Positions 26,443 to 35,208 of a stretch of DNA of 64,000 nucleotides are shown piece by piece. Both the position numbers and the translations under genes were made by a program. Numbering within the stretch: position 1 is the stretch's first letter; each line of letters starts with the position of its first letter. The DNA is from Pseudonocardia autotrophica (GTDB taxonomy: Bacteria; Actinomycetota; Actinomycetes; Mycobacteriales; Pseudonocardiaceae). Below the pieces are notes generated by a model. That model had not been told where the DNA came from. It saw only the letters and a list, made by a program, of their open reading frames with translations, and did no database searches. The DNA lies in assembly GCF_000717175.1 (NCBI RefSeq), contig NZ_JNYD01000003.1:124001-188000 (forward strand), read 5' to 3'.

Positions 26443-27138
26443 GTGAATGGGGGCGTGCAGACCCGGGTCCTCGTCGTCGACGACGACAGGGCCATCGCCC
26501 GGGCCCTGCGGATCAACCTGACCGCGCAGGGCTACCACGTGACCCTCGCCGGCGACGGGGCCACGGCGCTGCGGGCGGCCGCGGACCGGCACCCCGACGT
26601 CGTCGTCCTCGACCTGGGCCTGCCCGACCTCGACGGCGCGGACGTCATCGCCGGCATCCGCGGCTGGAGCCCGGTCCCGATCATCGTGCTGTCCGCGCGG
26701 ACCGACTCGGGGGAGAAGGTGGCCGCGCTCGATGCGGGCGCGGACGACTACGTCACCAAACCCTTCGGCATGGACGAGCTGCTGGCCCGGCTGCGCGCGG
26801 CCGTCCGGCGGGCGGGCGCGGCGGCGCCGACCGGCGAGCCCGTGCTGCGGCTCGGCGAGCTGACTGTGGACCTGCAGGCCAAGCGGGTGCACCGGGGCGA
26901 CGCGGAGGTGCACCTGACCCCGACCGAGTGGGGCATCCTCGAGATGCTCGCCGGGCACCGCGGCAGGCTCGTCGGGCAGCGGGAGCTGCTGCGGCAGGTG
27001 TGGGGGCCGCACTACGAGGAACGCACCAACTACCTGCGGGTGTACCTGGCGCAGTTGCGGCGCAAGCTCGAACCCGACCCCGCGCACCCGCGGTACCTGA
27101 TCACCGAGGCGGGGATGGGTTACCGGCTCGACGTCTGA
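26443..27138 (+). CDS. kdpE: KdpE-like response regulator (OmpR/PhoB family), orphan
   Basis: Protein of 231 residues. The receiver domain has the acidic pocket VVDDDRA, phospho-acceptor D57 (VVVLDLGLPD), and lysine in DDYVTKPF; the C-terminal winged helix (LTPTEWGILEMLAGHRGRLVGQRELLRQVWGPHY, then NYLRVYLAQLRRKLEPDP) is of KdpE type. KdpE activates the potassium-scavenging kdpFABC operon after phosphorylation by KdpD. Neither kdpD nor kdpFABC is in this window, and the neighbours are unrelated. The start could be GTG 26443 or GTG 26455; neither has a strong ribosome site. Confidence 0.9.
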   Translation: MNGGVQTRVLVVDDDRAIARALRINLTAQGYHVTLAGDGATALRAAADRHPDVVVLDLGLPDLDGADVIAGIRGWSPVPIIVLSARTDSGEKVAALDAGADDYVTKPFGMDELLARLRAAVRRAGAAAPTGEPVLRLGELTVDLQAKRVHRGDAEVHLTPTEWGILEMLAGHRGRLVGQRELLRQVWGPHYEERTNYLRVYLAQLRRKLEPDPAHPRYLITEAGMGYRLDV

Positions 27139-27180
27139 TTCCCGCCGGAACTCCGGCGTCGCCGCTGGTGGGGTGGAGGC

Positions 27181-27849
27181 ATGGATCTCGCGGAGGAGCT
27201 CGACGGCACCGGTGTCGCGCACGTCCCGGGCGTGCTGTCCCCGGAGGAGTGCGCCGGGGTGGCGGCCCTGTTCGACGACGACGCGCGCTTCCGCAGCACC
27301 GTCGTCATGGCGCGGCACGCGTTCGGCGAGGGGACCTACCGCTACTTCGCCGACCCGCTCCCGGACGTGGTGCAGCGGCTGCGCGAGGAGTGGTACCCGC
27401 CGCTGGCGGAGATCGCGAACCGCTGGGCGGAGCGGCTGGGCGAGCGCACCTTCCCGCCCACGCTCGCCGGGCTGCGGGCGGAGTGCGCAGAACGTGGCCA
27501 GCGCCGGCCCACCCCGCTGCTGCTGCGGTACGGGCCGGGCGGGCACAACCGGCTGCACCAGGACGTCTACGGCGACCTGACCTTCCCGCTGCAGCTCCTG
27601 GTGATGCTCAGCCGGCCGGACGTCGACTTCACCGGCGGCGAGAGCGTGTTCGTCGAGCAGGTGCCGCGGCAGCAGTCGCGGCCGATCGTCGTGCGGCCCG
27701 GGCAGGGCGACGCCGTGGTGTTCCCGGTGCACCACCGGCCCGTCCGGGGTTCGCGCGGGGACCACCGGCGGCTGCTGCGGCACGGGGTCTCGGCGGTGCA
27801 CACGGGGGAGCGGTACGTGCTGGGGATCATCTTCCACGACGCGCCCTAG
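27181..27849 (+). CDS. 2-oxoglutarate/Fe(II)-dependent oxygenase
   Basis: Protein of 222 residues with the double-stranded beta-helix pattern of Fe(II)/2OG oxygenases: H126 and D128 in NRLHQDVYGDL and the distal histidine H201 in RHGVSAVHTGERYVLGIIFHDA, with R211 as the probable 2-oxoglutarate ligand. The group resembles prolyl-hydroxylase-like proteins often found near alkylation-repair genes, but no repair gene adjoins it here. The ATG at 27181 follows GGTGGGGTGGAGGC. It is 42 bases after kdpE on the same strand. Substrate unknown. Confidence 0.87.
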   Translation: MDLAEELDGTGVAHVPGVLSPEECAGVAALFDDDARFRSTVVMARHAFGEGTYRYFADPLPDVVQRLREEWYPPLAEIANRWAERLGERTFPPTLAGLRAECAERGQRRPTPLLLRYGPGGHNRLHQDVYGDLTFPLQLLVMLSRPDVDFTGGESVFVEQVPRQQSRPIVVRPGQGDAVVFPVHHRPVRGSRGDHRRLLRHGVSAVHTGERYVLGIIFHDAP

Positions 27850-27927
27850 TCACGAGCCGGGAGTGACGACGGTCGTCACGCCGCGCAGGACCGGCCCGGG
27901 GCGGCGCCGCGTGCGACGATCCCGTCC

Positions 27928-28809
27928 GTGGACCCGACCGCGACCGAGGACGCCCCCCGCTGGTTCCGGACCGCACTGGCCGAGCCGCCGGTGCACCGCG
28001 ACACCGAGGTGGAGGGCGCGCGCGTGCACTACCGCGCCTGGGGCGAGGAGGGCCGGCCCGGGCTGGTCCTCGTGCACGGCGGCGCCGCGCACTCCGGCTG
28101 GTGGGACCACGTGGCGCCGTTCTTCTCGGCCGGTGCCCGGGTCGTCGCGCTCGACCTCACCGGGCACGGCGACAGCGACCACCGCGGTGCCTACGACCTG
28201 GACCTGTGGGCGCGCGAGGTCATGGCGGTGGCGGACGCGGGCGGCATCGCCGGGCCGCCGACCGTGATCGGGCACAGCATGGGCGGGTGGGTGACCGCGA
28301 CCGTCGGCGCGCGGTTCGGCACCGAGGTCGACGGCATCGTGATCATCGACTCGCCGCTCAACGAGCAGCCTCCCGAGGAGGAGCGGCTGCGGCGCAAGAC
28401 CCGCACCGCGAAGGTCTACGACGACCGCGAGACGATCCTCGGCCGGTTCACCACCATGCCGGCGCAGGAGGTCCTGCTGCCGTACGTGCGCCGGCACATC
28501 GCCGAGGAGTCGGTCAAGGCCGTCGACGGCGGCTGGAGCTGGAAGTTCGACCCGAGCCTGTTCGCCGAGCGCGTGCTGCTGCGGGACCTGCTGCCGGAGC
28601 TGAAGTGCCGCGCCGGTTTCCTGCGGTCGGAGTTCGGGCTGGTTCCGGACACGATGGCCGGCGAGATCGACGCCCTGCTCGGCCACCGCGTCCCGATCGT
28701 CGACCTCCCCGCCACGGGCCACCACCCCATGCTCGACCAGCCGCTGGTGCTGGTCACCGCCCTCCGCGCCCTCCTCCGGCAGTGGGCGGTGGACTCGCTC
28801 CCCGACTGA
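27928..28809 (+). CDS. Alpha/beta hydrolase
   Basis: Protein of 293 residues. Oxyanion motif [13 protein letters not shown] near residue 50, nucleophile elbow VIGHSMGG near residue 115, acid in the HRVPIVDL region, and histidine in [13 protein letters not shown] near the C-terminus. Likely an esterase, lactonase or epoxide-hydrolase-like enzyme; substrate unknown. The GTG at 27928 has no ribosome site but is preceded by GACGATCCCGTCC, which looks like a -10 region of a leaderless transcript. It is convergent with the isopropylmalate-dehydrogenase-like gene. Confidence 0.88.
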   Translation: MDPTATEDAPRWFRTALAEPPVHRDTEVEGARVHYRAWGEEGRPGLVLVHGGAAHSGWWDHVAPFFSAGARVVALDLTGHGDSDHRGAYDLDLWAREVMAVADAGGIAGPPTVIGHSMGGWVTATVGARFGTEVDGIVIIDSPLNEQPPEEERLRRKTRTAKVYDDRETILGRFTTMPAQEVLLPYVRRHIAEESVKAVDGGWSWKFDPSLFAERVLLRDLLPELKCRAGFLRSEFGLVPDTMAGEIDALLGHRVPIVDLPATGHHPMLDQPLVLVTALRALLRQWAVDSLPD

Positions 28810-28867
28810 GGTCTCGTGGGACAGCACCGGTGTTCGTCTCGGCCTGGCGATGCTCGCGGATCCGCCC

Positions 28868-30001
28868 CTACCGGCCGGTGCGGGAGGGGGCGAGGGCGGC
28901 GAGGGCGGTCATCAGGGAGGTGGCGGGGTCGCCGACCGGGTCGGCCGAGCCGATCCGCTCGACGATCCGGGCTCCGATCTCGGCGGTGCTCGCGCCCATG
29001 GCCGGGCCCGCGAGGGCGGGCAACGTCGCGAGGACCGCAGCCGTCGCACCCTCCACTGCCAGGGCCGCTTCCCGTTCGCCCAGCGCCGCGAGGCACAGGG
29101 CGGCCGAGAGGGCGGCCGCGGCGGGGTTGGCGAGGCCCTTGCCCGCGATGTCCGGGGCCGACCCGTGGACCGGCTCGAACATGCTCGGCGCGGTGCCGAG
29201 CGGGTTGTGGTTCGCGCTGGCCGCGAGGCCCAGCCCGCCCTGCACCGTGGCGCCGAGGTCGCTGATGATGTCGCCGAACAGGTTGTCGGTGACCACCACG
29301 TCGAACCGGCCGGGGTCCAGCGGCAGGTGCTGGCACATCGCGTCGACGTGCACGTAGTCCCGCTCGACGTCCGGGAAGTCCTCGCCCACCCCCGCCACGA
29401 CCTCCTCCCACAGCCGACCGGCGTGGGTGAGGATGTTCGTCTTGTGGCACAGCGTGAACCGCTTCCGGCGGGCGCGCGCCAGCCGGAACCCGAACTCCAC
29501 GATCTCGCGGGTCGCGGGCACGGTGGACACCGAGTGCTGCAGCGCCACCGCCTCGGCGGTGCCGGCGTGGACGGTCTCGCCGCCGCCGGTGTAGAGCCCC
29601 TCGGTGTTCTCCCGCAGGATCACCAGGTCGCAGTTCTCCGGCGTCACGCCCCGCACCGGGGACTGCACGCCGGGGTAGAGCCGCACGGGGCGCACGTTCA
29701 CGCTCTGCCGCAACGCGATCCGCAGCGCGACGATGAGCCCGCGCTCCAGCACACCCGGCGGCACCCGCGGGTCGCCGACGGCGCCGAGCAGGATCGCGTC
29801 GTGCCGGCGCAGCGCCTCGCGGGTCTCGCCGGGCAGGACGATCCCGGTGCGGAGATAGGGCTCGGCGCCCAGGTCGTAGTCCGTGGTCGAGGCGGTGAAG
29901 CCGAACCGGGCGGCCGCCGCGCGGACGCAGTCCACCGCGACGGCCGTGACGTCCGGCCCGATGCCGTCCCCGCCGATGACGGCCAGGTCGTAGCTGCTCA
30001 C
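28868..30001 (-). CDS. Isocitrate/isopropylmalate dehydrogenase family protein (tartrate-dehydrogenase-like)
   Basis: Protein of 377 residues, normal family length. It begins [13 protein letters not shown] and shows [14 protein letters not shown], the metal-binding [15 protein letters not shown], and the NAD-binding [15 protein letters not shown]. The family oxidatively decarboxylates 2-hydroxy acids (isopropylmalate, tartrate, homoisocitrate). Its GTG overlaps the stop of hyuB by 4 bases, so it belongs to the hyuAB operon rather than to leucine synthesis; a substituted malate or tartrate substrate made from the hydantoinase/carboxylase product is plausible (inference). Confidence 0.9.
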   Translation of the reverse strand: MSSYDLAVIGGDGIGPDVTAVAVDCVRAAAARFGFTASTTDYDLGAEPYLRTGIVLPGETREALRRHDAILLGAVGDPRVPPGVLERGLIVALRIALRQSVNVRPVRLYPGVQSPVRGVTPENCDLVILRENTEGLYTGGGETVHAGTAEAVALQHSVSTVPATREIVEFGFRLARARRKRFTLCHKTNILTHAGRLWEEVVAGVGEDFPDVERDYVHVDAMCQHLPLDPGRFDVVVTDNLFGDIISDLGATVQGGLGLAASANHNPLGTAPSMFEPVHGSAPDIAGKGLANPAAAALSAALCLAALGEREAALAVEGATAAVLATLPALAGPAMGASTAEIGARIVERIGSADPVGDPATSLMTALAALAPSRTGR

Positions 30002-32178
30002 GCACGACCCCCGGCCAGCGCGAAGTCGCGCCAGTCCTTGCCGCCCACCGGCTCCGTGTCCACCCACAACGCCGTGACGCACTCCGGGCAGACGTAGGCG
30101 ACGGCCGCCAGGTCGGCGTGCACGTCCACCCGCGAGCCGAGGTCCTCCGGTCCGAGGACGACGCGCCCGGCGATCGACTCCCATCCGTCGCCGAGGGGCC
30201 CGAGGACCGTGTCGCAGTGCCGGCACGCCGCGTGCCGCGTCCCCTCGTCGTCGACGAAGGTGACCAGCGAGGCGCCCCAGATCCCTCGTGAGTGGCGATC
30301 ACCGCTACAGCGACCATCGGCACTCACAGGCGCAACCATCCGCGCCCGCCGAGCATCCCGGATCGACGCACGCAGCGAGTCGGTACCCGACTCGTTTACG
30401 GCGCCGTCGGACGAGAGCGCCACGCCGTACAGCCGCGCCGCCGCATCGAGCGACACCGCCCCCGCCGACACGTCCCCGGCGACGAGCGCCGGATCGCGGA
30501 GCAGGGGATCGCCGTAGCCCCCGCCGTTCTGCACGGTGCACTCGAAGACGTCCCCGTGCGCGATCCGCGCGGCGGGGGAGACGCCCGGCAGCACCTGGTG
30601 CTCGCCCGCCAGCTCGGTCAGCGCGCCCACCGGACGTCCCGAACCGAGGTGGTCCAGCACGCCGGAGCCGGTGACCCGTTCGAACCGCGCGCACGAGCCC
30701 GGCAGCCCGCCGAACAGCCCGGTCCGGTTCGGCACCGCGACGCCGTGCGTGCCCAGCACGCCCGTCACCTCGGTGGTGTCGACGGGCGTCAGCGCGAACT
30801 GGATGCCGTTGCCGCCGCGGAAGGTGCCGGCGCCGCCGGAGTCCGCGACCTGGCGGCGCCACAGGTAGAGCAGCGGGTGCCGCATCTCCTGCTGCTCGAC
30901 GTCCGTGGCCCCGCCCGCGAGGATCACCATCGCGCCGCCCGCGTCGACCCCGTCCCGGAACGAGAACGCCGGCCCGCCCCACAGCAGCGAGTCCATGTAC
31001 ATCGACGCGAACGGCTCGCCGTGCTGGTCGATCCCGCCGAACTGGTTGAGCTGCCACGACCCGTCCGACGGGCCGAACGCGTGGTTCTCGTACTTCTCGC
31101 TGAACGACAGCATCTTCGCGATCGCGCCGCCCGCCGAGCATGTGGCCGTCCAGTTCGCGCCGGCCGCGCCGCCGGACACCGGCATCGGCTCGACGGCGGT
31201 GACGCACAGCCCGTCCGGCGCCACGACCTCGACCGGCCGCATCAGCCCGTGGTTCCACGCGATGTCGGACCCGAAGGTGCACAACATGAGCGTGGCGACG
31301 GCGCCGAGCAGGCCGCCGCGCGTCGTCATGCCGTAGGCGGGGGACTGGGGGCTGGAGTCGGAGAAGTCGAAGACGATGCGGTCTTCCGTCTTCGTCATCC
31401 GGCACGGGACCTGCAGCAGCTCGATGTCCCCGTCGGCGGACCCGGCGGGACGGTCGAGGTAGGACGTGTGCTCGTAGACCCCGTCCGGCAGCTCGCGCAG
31501 CATCGCCCGCAGCTCGGCCTCGGAGTTGTCCAGCGTGCGCTCCATCGTCGCCTTGACCTGGGCGGCGCCGTAGCGGTCGCACAGCTCGTGGAAGCGCTGC
31601 TCGGCCACCCGCAGGCCCGCGAGGAAGGCGCGGAAGTCGTTGGCGACCGTGTCGTGCATGCGGGAGTTGAGGACGATCGTGTCCCACAGCTCCTGGTTGA
31701 GCACGTCCCGGCGCACGATCCGGCCCGGCGGGATCCGGATGCCCTCCTGGAACACGTCCGTGGCCGTGGTGCACCAGCTGCCCGGGTCCATGCCGCCCAG
31801 GTCGACCTGGTGCGCCATGCAGCCCAGCCACGCCACGATCTCGCCGTCCCGGAAGACCGGCTTGCAGAACTGGACGTCGTTCTGGTGCATGGCCGCGAGG
31901 TACGGGTCGTTGATGATGAAGACGTCGCCGGGCTCGATGTCGTCGTAGCGGTCGAGGAAGACCTCGATCGCCATGGCGCCCGTGTAGATGGGCGTGAGCA
32001 GGTACGTCCCGATGATCGCCATCTCGCCGGCGGCGGTGTAGATGCCGAAGTTGTAGTCCGTGGCGTGCACGACCGGCGAGCCGGAGACGTGCTCGACCGT
32101 CGTGGCGCCCTCGGAGTTGATGGACCAGAGCTTGTGCCGGATGACCTCGTAGGTGACCGGGTCGACCGCGGTGGTCAT
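29998..32178 (-). CDS. hyuB: Hydantoinase B/oxoprolinase-family subunit with C-terminal cysteine-rich domain and inserted palindrome
   Basis: Protein of 726 residues. Residues 1 to about 615 are HyuB/oxoprolinase B (DPVTYEVIRHKLWSINSEG at the start; GDVFIINDPYLAAMHQNDV; TVQNGGGYGDPLLRDP near the end). From about residue 635 a second domain follows with two cysteine pairs (CRHC and CPEC), resembling the small gamma subunit of acetone/acetophenone carboxylases. Between them lies VSADGRCSGDRHS, encoded by copy 2 of the 40-bp palindrome, inserted in frame. HyuAB-type complexes perform ATP-dependent ring opening or carboxylation. The ATG at 32178 follows GAGGGAGAACAGAC, 30 bases after hyuA; the stop overlaps the next gene. 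Substrate unknown. Confidence 0.9.
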   Translation of the reverse strand: MTTAVDPVTYEVIRHKLWSINSEGATTVEHVSGSPVVHATDYNFGIYTAAGEMAIIGTYLLTPIYTGAMAIEVFLDRYDDIEPGDVFIINDPYLAAMHQNDVQFCKPVFRDGEIVAWLGCMAHQVDLGGMDPGSWCTTATDVFQEGIRIPPGRIVRRDVLNQELWDTIVLNSRMHDTVANDFRAFLAGLRVAEQRFHELCDRYGAAQVKATMERTLDNSEAELRAMLRELPDGVYEHTSYLDRPAGSADGDIELLQVPCRMTKTEDRIVFDFSDSSPQSPAYGMTTRGGLLGAVATLMLCTFGSDIAWNHGLMRPVEVVAPDGLCVTAVEPMPVSGGAAGANWTATCSAGGAIAKMLSFSEKYENHAFGPSDGSWQLNQFGGIDQHGEPFASMYMDSLLWGGPAFSFRDGVDAGGAMVILAGGATDVEQQEMRHPLLYLWRRQVADSGGAGTFRGGNGIQFALTPVDTTEVTGVLGTHGVAVPNRTGLFGGLPGSCARFERVTGSGVLDHLGSGRPVGALTELAGEHQVLPGVSPAARIAHGDVFECTVQNGGGYGDPLLRDPALVAGDVSAGAVSLDAAARLYGVALSSDGAVNESGTDSLRASIRDARRARMVAPVSADGRCSGDRHSRGIWGASLVTFVDDEGTRHAACRHCDTVLGPLGDGWESIAGRVVLGPEDLGSRVDVHADLAAVAYVCPECVTALWVDTEPVGGKDWRDFALAGGRA
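30288..30327. repeat. Dispersed 40-bp palindrome, copy 2, inside hyuB
   Basis: On the + strand the element starts GTGAGTGGCGATCACCGC and ends CGACCATCGGCACTCAC; it matches copies 1 and 3 at both ends but its inner arms have diverged. It lies wholly inside the hyuB coding sequence and is read in frame there, between the core domain and the C-terminal cysteine-rich domain. Confidence 0.85.
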
Positions 32179-32208
32179 GTCTGTTCTCCCTCAGCGGTTC
32201 CGGACGGC

Positions 32209-34335
32209 TCAGCGGTTCCGGATGACGATGTCGCCGGAGCCGTCCACCTCGGCGTCCTGGCCCGGGCCGATCACGACCGTGGTGTCCCGCAGCTCCACGA
32301 TCGCCAACCCCTCGATGTGCAGCCCGTCGTGCAGGTGCTCGGCGCGGTAGACGGTCGCGTCCCGCCACTCGCCGCCCGAGAAGACCTTCCGCAGCCCCGG
32401 CTCCCCGGCGGCCTCGCCCAGCGCTCCGGTGTCGAAGTCCGCCCTGGGCACCGGGCTCGTCGCCACCACGCGGAAGGTGGTGATCTCCACGCCACCCTCG
32501 AGGAACGCGGCGCCCTTGCCGAAGCGGCCCTCGTAGACCTCGACGAACCGCTCGACCATGCCGTTGACGTCGGCCGCGGTGAGCACGTCGGACTCGAACG
32601 GCACCGTGAGCACGTGGATCTGCGCACGGAAGCGGATCTCCACCGAGCGCACGTAGCGGATGGAGTCCTCGGCGGCGCCCGCGGCCACGAGATCCCGACG
32701 GGCACGGGCAGCCAGCTCGTCGAACGTGGCGTTGAGCTCGGCCGGGGGCAGCGCGGACGCGTGGTCCGTGGTGCCGGGCGGGGTCTGCATCGGCTTCGAC
32801 AGCTCCTCGACCATGGTCAGGTCGGAGCAGCCGATGCCGAACGCCGAGTGCACGGACGCGGTGATCGGCACGACGATCTGCGGGCAGCCCAGCTCGGCGC
32901 CGTAGGAGAAGGCGTGCAGCGGGCCCGCGCCGCCGTAGGCGAACACGGCGAAGTCCGTCGGGTCGTAGCCCTGCTCGACGGTCACCTGCCGCACCAGGTC
33001 CGCCATGCGGGCGTCGACGATGGTCTTGATGCCCTCCGCGGCCTGCTCGACCGTGAGCCCGGTGGGCTTCGCGACGTGCTCGTCGATCGCGCCACGGGCC
33101 TTGTCGACGTCGAGGGTCAGCCTGCCGCCCAGGAAGTTGTCCGGGTTGAGGTAGCCGAGTACGAGGTCGGCGTCGGCGACCGTGGGCAGGGTGCCACCGC
33201 GGCCGTAGCAGGCGGGGCCGGGGCGCGCGCCCGCCGACTCGGGACCGACCTGCAGCACGCCGCCCCGCACCGAGGCGATCGAGCCCGCGCCCGCGCCGAT
33301 CGCCCGCACCGCCACCGACGGCAGGGCGAGCTCGTCGCGCCCGATCAGGGTGGTGTTGGACATGACCGGGCGCCCGTCGAGCACCAGGCCGACGTCGAAG
33401 CTGGTGCCGCCCATGTCGGTGGTCACCACGTTGCGGTGGCCGGAGCGTGCCCCGAGGAACTGCGAGGCGACGACGCCACCGACCGGGCCGGACATCACCG
33501 TCGCGGCTGCGCGCTTCTCCACCTCGGTGAAGGTCGCGAGGCCACCGTTGGACTGCATGAGCAGCGGATCGGCGCGGAGCCCGGCCTTCGAGAGCGTCGA
33601 CTCGAAGGAGTCGAGCGAGGTCTTGAGGACGGGGCGCAGGCTGGCGTTCACCGCCGTCGTCAGCGTGCGTTCGTACTCGCCGATGCGCGGCAGGAACTCG
33701 CTCGACAGCGTCACCGAAGCGCCCGGCACCTCCTCGGCGATGATCTCCGCGACGCGGCGCTCGTGGGCCCCGTTCGCGAAGGACCAGAGCAGCGAGACCG
33801 CGAAGACCTCGGCGCCCGCCGCACGGAGCTCGGCGAGCGCGCGCCGGACGTCCGCCTCGTCCAGCGGGCAGACCACGCGCCCGGCGTAGTCGATCCGCTC
33901 GGTGACCTCGGCCGTCAGCCGGCGGGGGACGGCCGCGGGCTGCTTGACGAGCGTGCGGAAGCGCTTGACCTCCTCCTCGTCCAGCCCGATCCCCTTGAAC
34001 CCCCGCATGATCGTGAGGGTGTCGCCGAAGCCGCGGGTCTGGATGAGGCCCACCTTCTTCGTGCGGCCCTCCAGCATCGCGTTGGTGGCGATGGTGGTGC
34101 CGTGGGCGAACACCTCCACGGCCCCGAGCAGCTCCGCGAGCGGGACGCCGCGCTCCTCGGCGGCGAGCTCGAGGGTGTCCAGGACGCCCTGGGCCGGGTT
34201 GTCCGGCACGGTGGAGGACTTGTAGCGGCCGACCCGGCCGGCTCTGCCGTCCGGACGGGCTCCGCCGTCGGCGTCGATCACCACCGTGTCGGTGAAGGTG
34301 CCGCCGATGTCGGAGGCGACGTAGTAGGTGGGCAT
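32209..34335 (-). CDS. hyuA: Hydantoinase A/oxoprolinase-family ATP-binding subunit
   Basis: Protein of 708 residues. The start YYVASDIGGTFTDTVVID is the actin-like ATPase phosphate loop of HyuA; further motifs are VFAHGTTIATNAMLEGRTKK, TVMSGPVGGVVAS, TTDMGGTSFDVGLV and VFAYGGAGPLHA, in family order. It supplies ATP-driven phosphorylation for hydantoin, 5-oxoproline or ketone substrates together with HyuB. It follows a GntR gene by 1 base (stop 34337, start 34335) and precedes hyuB by 30 bases. The island lacks a racemase or N-carbamoylase, arguing against classical hydantoin use; a ketone-carboxylase-like role is possible. Confidence 0.93.
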   Translation of the reverse strand: MPTYYVASDIGGTFTDTVVIDADGGARPDGRAGRVGRYKSSTVPDNPAQGVLDTLELAAEERGVPLAELLGAVEVFAHGTTIATNAMLEGRTKKVGLIQTRGFGDTLTIMRGFKGIGLDEEEVKRFRTLVKQPAAVPRRLTAEVTERIDYAGRVVCPLDEADVRRALAELRAAGAEVFAVSLLWSFANGAHERRVAEIIAEEVPGASVTLSSEFLPRIGEYERTLTTAVNASLRPVLKTSLDSFESTLSKAGLRADPLLMQSNGGLATFTEVEKRAAATVMSGPVGGVVASQFLGARSGHRNVVTTDMGGTSFDVGLVLDGRPVMSNTTLIGRDELALPSVAVRAIGAGAGSIASVRGGVLQVGPESAGARPGPACYGRGGTLPTVADADLVLGYLNPDNFLGGRLTLDVDKARGAIDEHVAKPTGLTVEQAAEGIKTIVDARMADLVRQVTVEQGYDPTDFAVFAYGGAGPLHAFSYGAELGCPQIVVPITASVHSAFGIGCSDLTMVEELSKPMQTPPGTTDHASALPPAELNATFDELAARARRDLVAAGAAEDSIRYVRSVEIRFRAQIHVLTVPFESDVLTAADVNGMVERFVEVYEGRFGKGAAFLEGGVEITTFRVVATSPVPRADFDTGALGEAAGEPGLRKVFSGGEWRDATVYRAEHLHDGLHIEGLAIVELRDTTVVIGPGQDAEVDGSGDIVIRNR

Positions 34336-34336
34336 C

Positions 34337-34999
34337 TCACTCCCCGTTGCTGGAAACCTGGGCTCGGGCCCGGAGCTCGCTGATGGTGGCCTCGATGTGC
34401 GCGCGGGCCAGGCGCTCGGCGGCTGGGCCGTCGCCGGCCTCGATCGCGCCGACGATGGCGGTGTGCTCGGCGACCGCCCGCACCGCGCTGTCCCGCTCCA
34501 CGAGCGCGACGGGTGCGAACACCTGGGCGGTCATCCGCAGGATGGGCGTCTGCGCGACCACGAACTCGTTGCCGGACAGGTGGACCACGTCCTCGTGGAA
34601 CGCGACGTTGAGCGCCGTGTAGGTCTGCGGCTCCCACGGGTCCAGCGCCGCCCGCTGCCGCGCGATGACGGCGTACAGCTCCCGCACCCGGCTCGGCGGG
34701 GCCGGGCGCTCGGCGGCGAGCCGCGCGGCCAGCCCGTCCACCACCGCGCGCAGCTCGTAGGCGGCGAGCAGGGTGGGGAGGTCCCCGGTGACGACGCGGG
34801 CGCCCTGGCCGGGGGTGAGCCGGACCAGTCCGTCCTGCTCGAGGGCCCGCAGCGCCTCGCGCAGCGGGGTGCGGCTGACGCCCAGCTCCGCGGCCAGCTG
34901 CTCCTGCCTCAGCCAGGTGCCGGGCGCGTACCGGCGGGCGTAGATGCGCTCGCGCAGCAGGGACGCGAGCTCGTCGACGAGGGGTACGGCGGTGCCCAC
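34337..34999 (-). CDS. GntR-family regulator (FCD type) of the hyu operon
   Basis: Protein of 220 residues: N-terminal GntR winged helix (LLRERIYARRYAPGTWLRQEQLAAELGVSRTPLREALRALEQDGLV, residues about 14-60) and an FCD helical effector domain with metal-type residues (NVAFHEDVVHLSGN; AEHTAIVGAIEAGD). GTG at 34999 follows GGAGGGAGATCCCG. It is the first gene of the hyuA-hyuB-dehydrogenase operon and divergent from the aldehyde dehydrogenase operon. The palindrome at 35141-35159 between the two is a likely target of this or of the second GntR protein at 37447-38205. Confidence 0.92.
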   Translation of the reverse strand: MGTAVPLVDELASLLRERIYARRYAPGTWLRQEQLAAELGVSRTPLREALRALEQDGLVRLTPGQGARVVTGDLPTLLAAYELRAVVDGLAARLAAERPAPPSRVRELYAVIARQRAALDPWEPQTYTALNVAFHEDVVHLSGNEFVVAQTPILRMTAQVFAPVALVERDSAVRAVAEHTAIVGAIEAGDGPAAERLARAHIEATISELRARAQVSSNGE

Positions 35000-35140
35000 C
35001 GGGATCTCCCTCCGTCGTTGGATACAGCGGTCCGACCCTGGCCGATCGACGACGCTCTCGTCAAGGCGTGGCGATGGATGCACCCTTTGAGCTGGGGTTC
35101 TTGACGTCGCCGGAGCACGGAAGGCATGCTGCGGACACGG

Positions 35141-35159
35141 GAGCTGGTCGGACCAGCTC
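35141..35159. promoter_or_regulatory. GntR/FadR-type operator before the aldehyde dehydrogenase operon
   Basis: GAGCTGGTCGGACCAGCTC, a perfect 9-bp inverted repeat around one base. The inner TGGTCGGACCA matches the classical FadR-subfamily pattern TGGTnnGACCA. It lies 50 bases upstream of the aldehyde dehydrogenase start and just after a TTGACG (35101-35106) with a weak -10 around CATGCT, where a repressor would block initiation. Confidence 0.75.
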
Positions 35160-35208
35160 ACCGGCACACCGCCAGTGTTGTCGCAGTGTCGTCGCAAGGA
35201 GCCGCCCC

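Noticed and set aside
29998..34335. A classical hydantoin-utilisation operon
   Set aside because: No hydantoin racemase, cyclic amidohydrolase or N-carbamoylase is present, and HyuB carries a carboxylase-like cysteine-rich tail; the name hyu is kept only for the family.
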